From NCBI GenBank assembly GCA_020849105.1, contig JADLGW010000059.1, forward strand, positions 1 to 52,056: a DNA stretch of 52,056 nucleotides, in the 5' to 3' direction. A program made the position numbers and the translations under genes. The notes under the pieces are model-generated. The model made no database searches and had not been told where the DNA came from. It saw nothing but the letters and a program-made list of their open reading frames with translations. Shown here one piece after another: positions 51,703 through 52,056 of the stretch. Numbering within the stretch: the first letter of the stretch is position 1; each line of letters opens with the position of its first letter. The DNA is from Phycisphaerales bacterium. Its GTDB lineage: Bacteria; Planctomycetota; Phycisphaerae; Phycisphaerales; UBA1924.

Positions 51703-51766
51703 GCCGCGGAGCGGCGGGGTACCCAAGAAGTCTTGACCGCCGCGGAGCGGCGGGGTACCCAAGAAG
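51703..51766 (+). repeat. Tandem 28-bp palindromic repeat, two copies
   Basis: GCCGCGGAGCGGC followed by GGGGTACCCAAGAAG at 51703-51730 and again at 51739-51766, identical, 36 bp apart. Each copy is a hairpin with a GGA loop plus a conserved GGGGTACCC flank. The same unit occurs inside pdhC. Confidence 0.9.
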
Positions 51767-51781
51767 GGAACCCGGCGCGGT

Positions 51782-52056
51782 TCACGGGCACCCCAGGGCG
51801 TACTTGGTCATGAAGCAGCCGAAGTCGGAGATATTGATGCCGTAGACGCCCGCGGGCGGGCCGAAGGCGTCCTTGTTGCAGTTGGCGTAGGGGTCGAACG
51901 CGGCGAACTTCGCCTGGAAGCAGGTGAAGTCGGCGATGGTCAGCGCCCCGTCGCGGTTGCAGTCGGCGTAGCAGTTGCCGGTCTTGCAGCCGACGTACTG
52001 CACCAGGCCCCTGCCGAGGCCCCCGCCGGCGGAGACGAAGTCGCCGCCCAGGAACA
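51782..52056 (-). CDS. Secreted protein with dockerin-like C-terminal repeats, C-terminal part
   Basis: The gene runs off the right edge; the last 91 residues are visible. They begin FLGGDFVSAGGG, suggesting the end of a beta-propeller-like domain. A duplicated Cys-containing unit follows: CYADCNRDGALTIADFTCFQ and NCNKDAFG...NISDFGCFMTKYALGCP. The second unit has an insertion of about 8 residues (GPPAGVYG) in the loop. The same tail type ends the galactose-oxidase-like protein, so both are probably exported and attached or sorted by this module. Confidence 0.85.
   Translation of the reverse strand, partial: FLGGDFVSAGGGLGRGLVQYVGCKTGNCYADCNRDGALTIADFTCFQAKFAAFDPYANCNKDAFGPPAGVYGINISDFGCFMTKYALGCP

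Noticed and set aside
51619..51762. Upstream extension of the zinc-ribbon protein through the tandem 28-bp repeats
   Set aside because: It encodes repeated GTPPLRG from the repeat DNA; the conserved part begins at MTAEDFLCDFC.

Overview
The window is a gene-dense, GC-rich bacterial chromosome segment. It most likely comes from a planctomycete of the class Phycisphaerae. The evidence is a type IV prepilin-like protein with the H-X9-DG type C-terminal motif, two secreted proteins ending in the Cys-containing dockerin-like repeat common in Phycisphaerales, DUF1080 domains fused to a sialate O-acetylesterase, and a small 'PFRPF' protein family typical of planctomycetes. Taxonomy is inferred from gene content only.

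Layout. 1-265: start of a POT-family peptide transporter. 494-1645: sigma-70 family factor, then a 571-bp gap leading to an Fe/Mn superoxide dismutase (2217-2849). 2904-11292: mostly plus-strand genes: a small membrane protein, a secreted sialate O-acetylesterase/DUF1080 fusion, two lipoproteins, an MFS permease, tRNA-Leu(UAA), a cation diffusion facilitator and a type II NADH dehydrogenase. 11289-18942 (minus): a prepilin-like protein, two adjacent M1 metallopeptidases, and rpmF-plsX-fabH. 19080-25398: tRNA-Lys(CUU), obg, a B12-binding/MeaB GTPase fusion, tRNA-Arg(CCG), an MFS permease and a PDZ/S41 protease. 25395-33219 (minus): a copper/heavy-metal island with a MauE-like protein (apparently frameshifted), a multicopper oxidase with a C-terminal metal-binding module, a TolC-type lipoprotein, a metal-binding lipoprotein, two YHS-type proteins, a Cys/His-rich protein and a galactose-oxidase-like enzyme. 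33370-40110: pyruvate dehydrogenase genes (E1 alpha, E1 beta, E2) interleaved with a DUF4026/DUF2314 protein, an MntA/HepT toxin-antitoxin pair and a four-helix-bundle protein. 40223-45894: an MBL hydrolase, a DUF4442 protein, an ABC-2 exporter and prfA. 45957-52056: gyrA, pdxA, a MATE exporter, a zinc-ribbon protein and the end of a dockerin-like protein.

Functional picture. Housekeeping genes (transcription, translation, fatty-acid/phospholipid entry, PDH, gyrase, vitamin B6) are mixed with envelope and metal-handling genes.

Two patterns stand out. First, at least ten starts lack a Shine-Dalgarno sequence but have a TAnnnT box ending 5-8 nt upstream, which predicts widespread leaderless transcription. 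Second, a family of small palindromic repeats has entered the pdhC (E2) coding sequence in frame and is translated in its linkers and in a loop of its catalytic domain.
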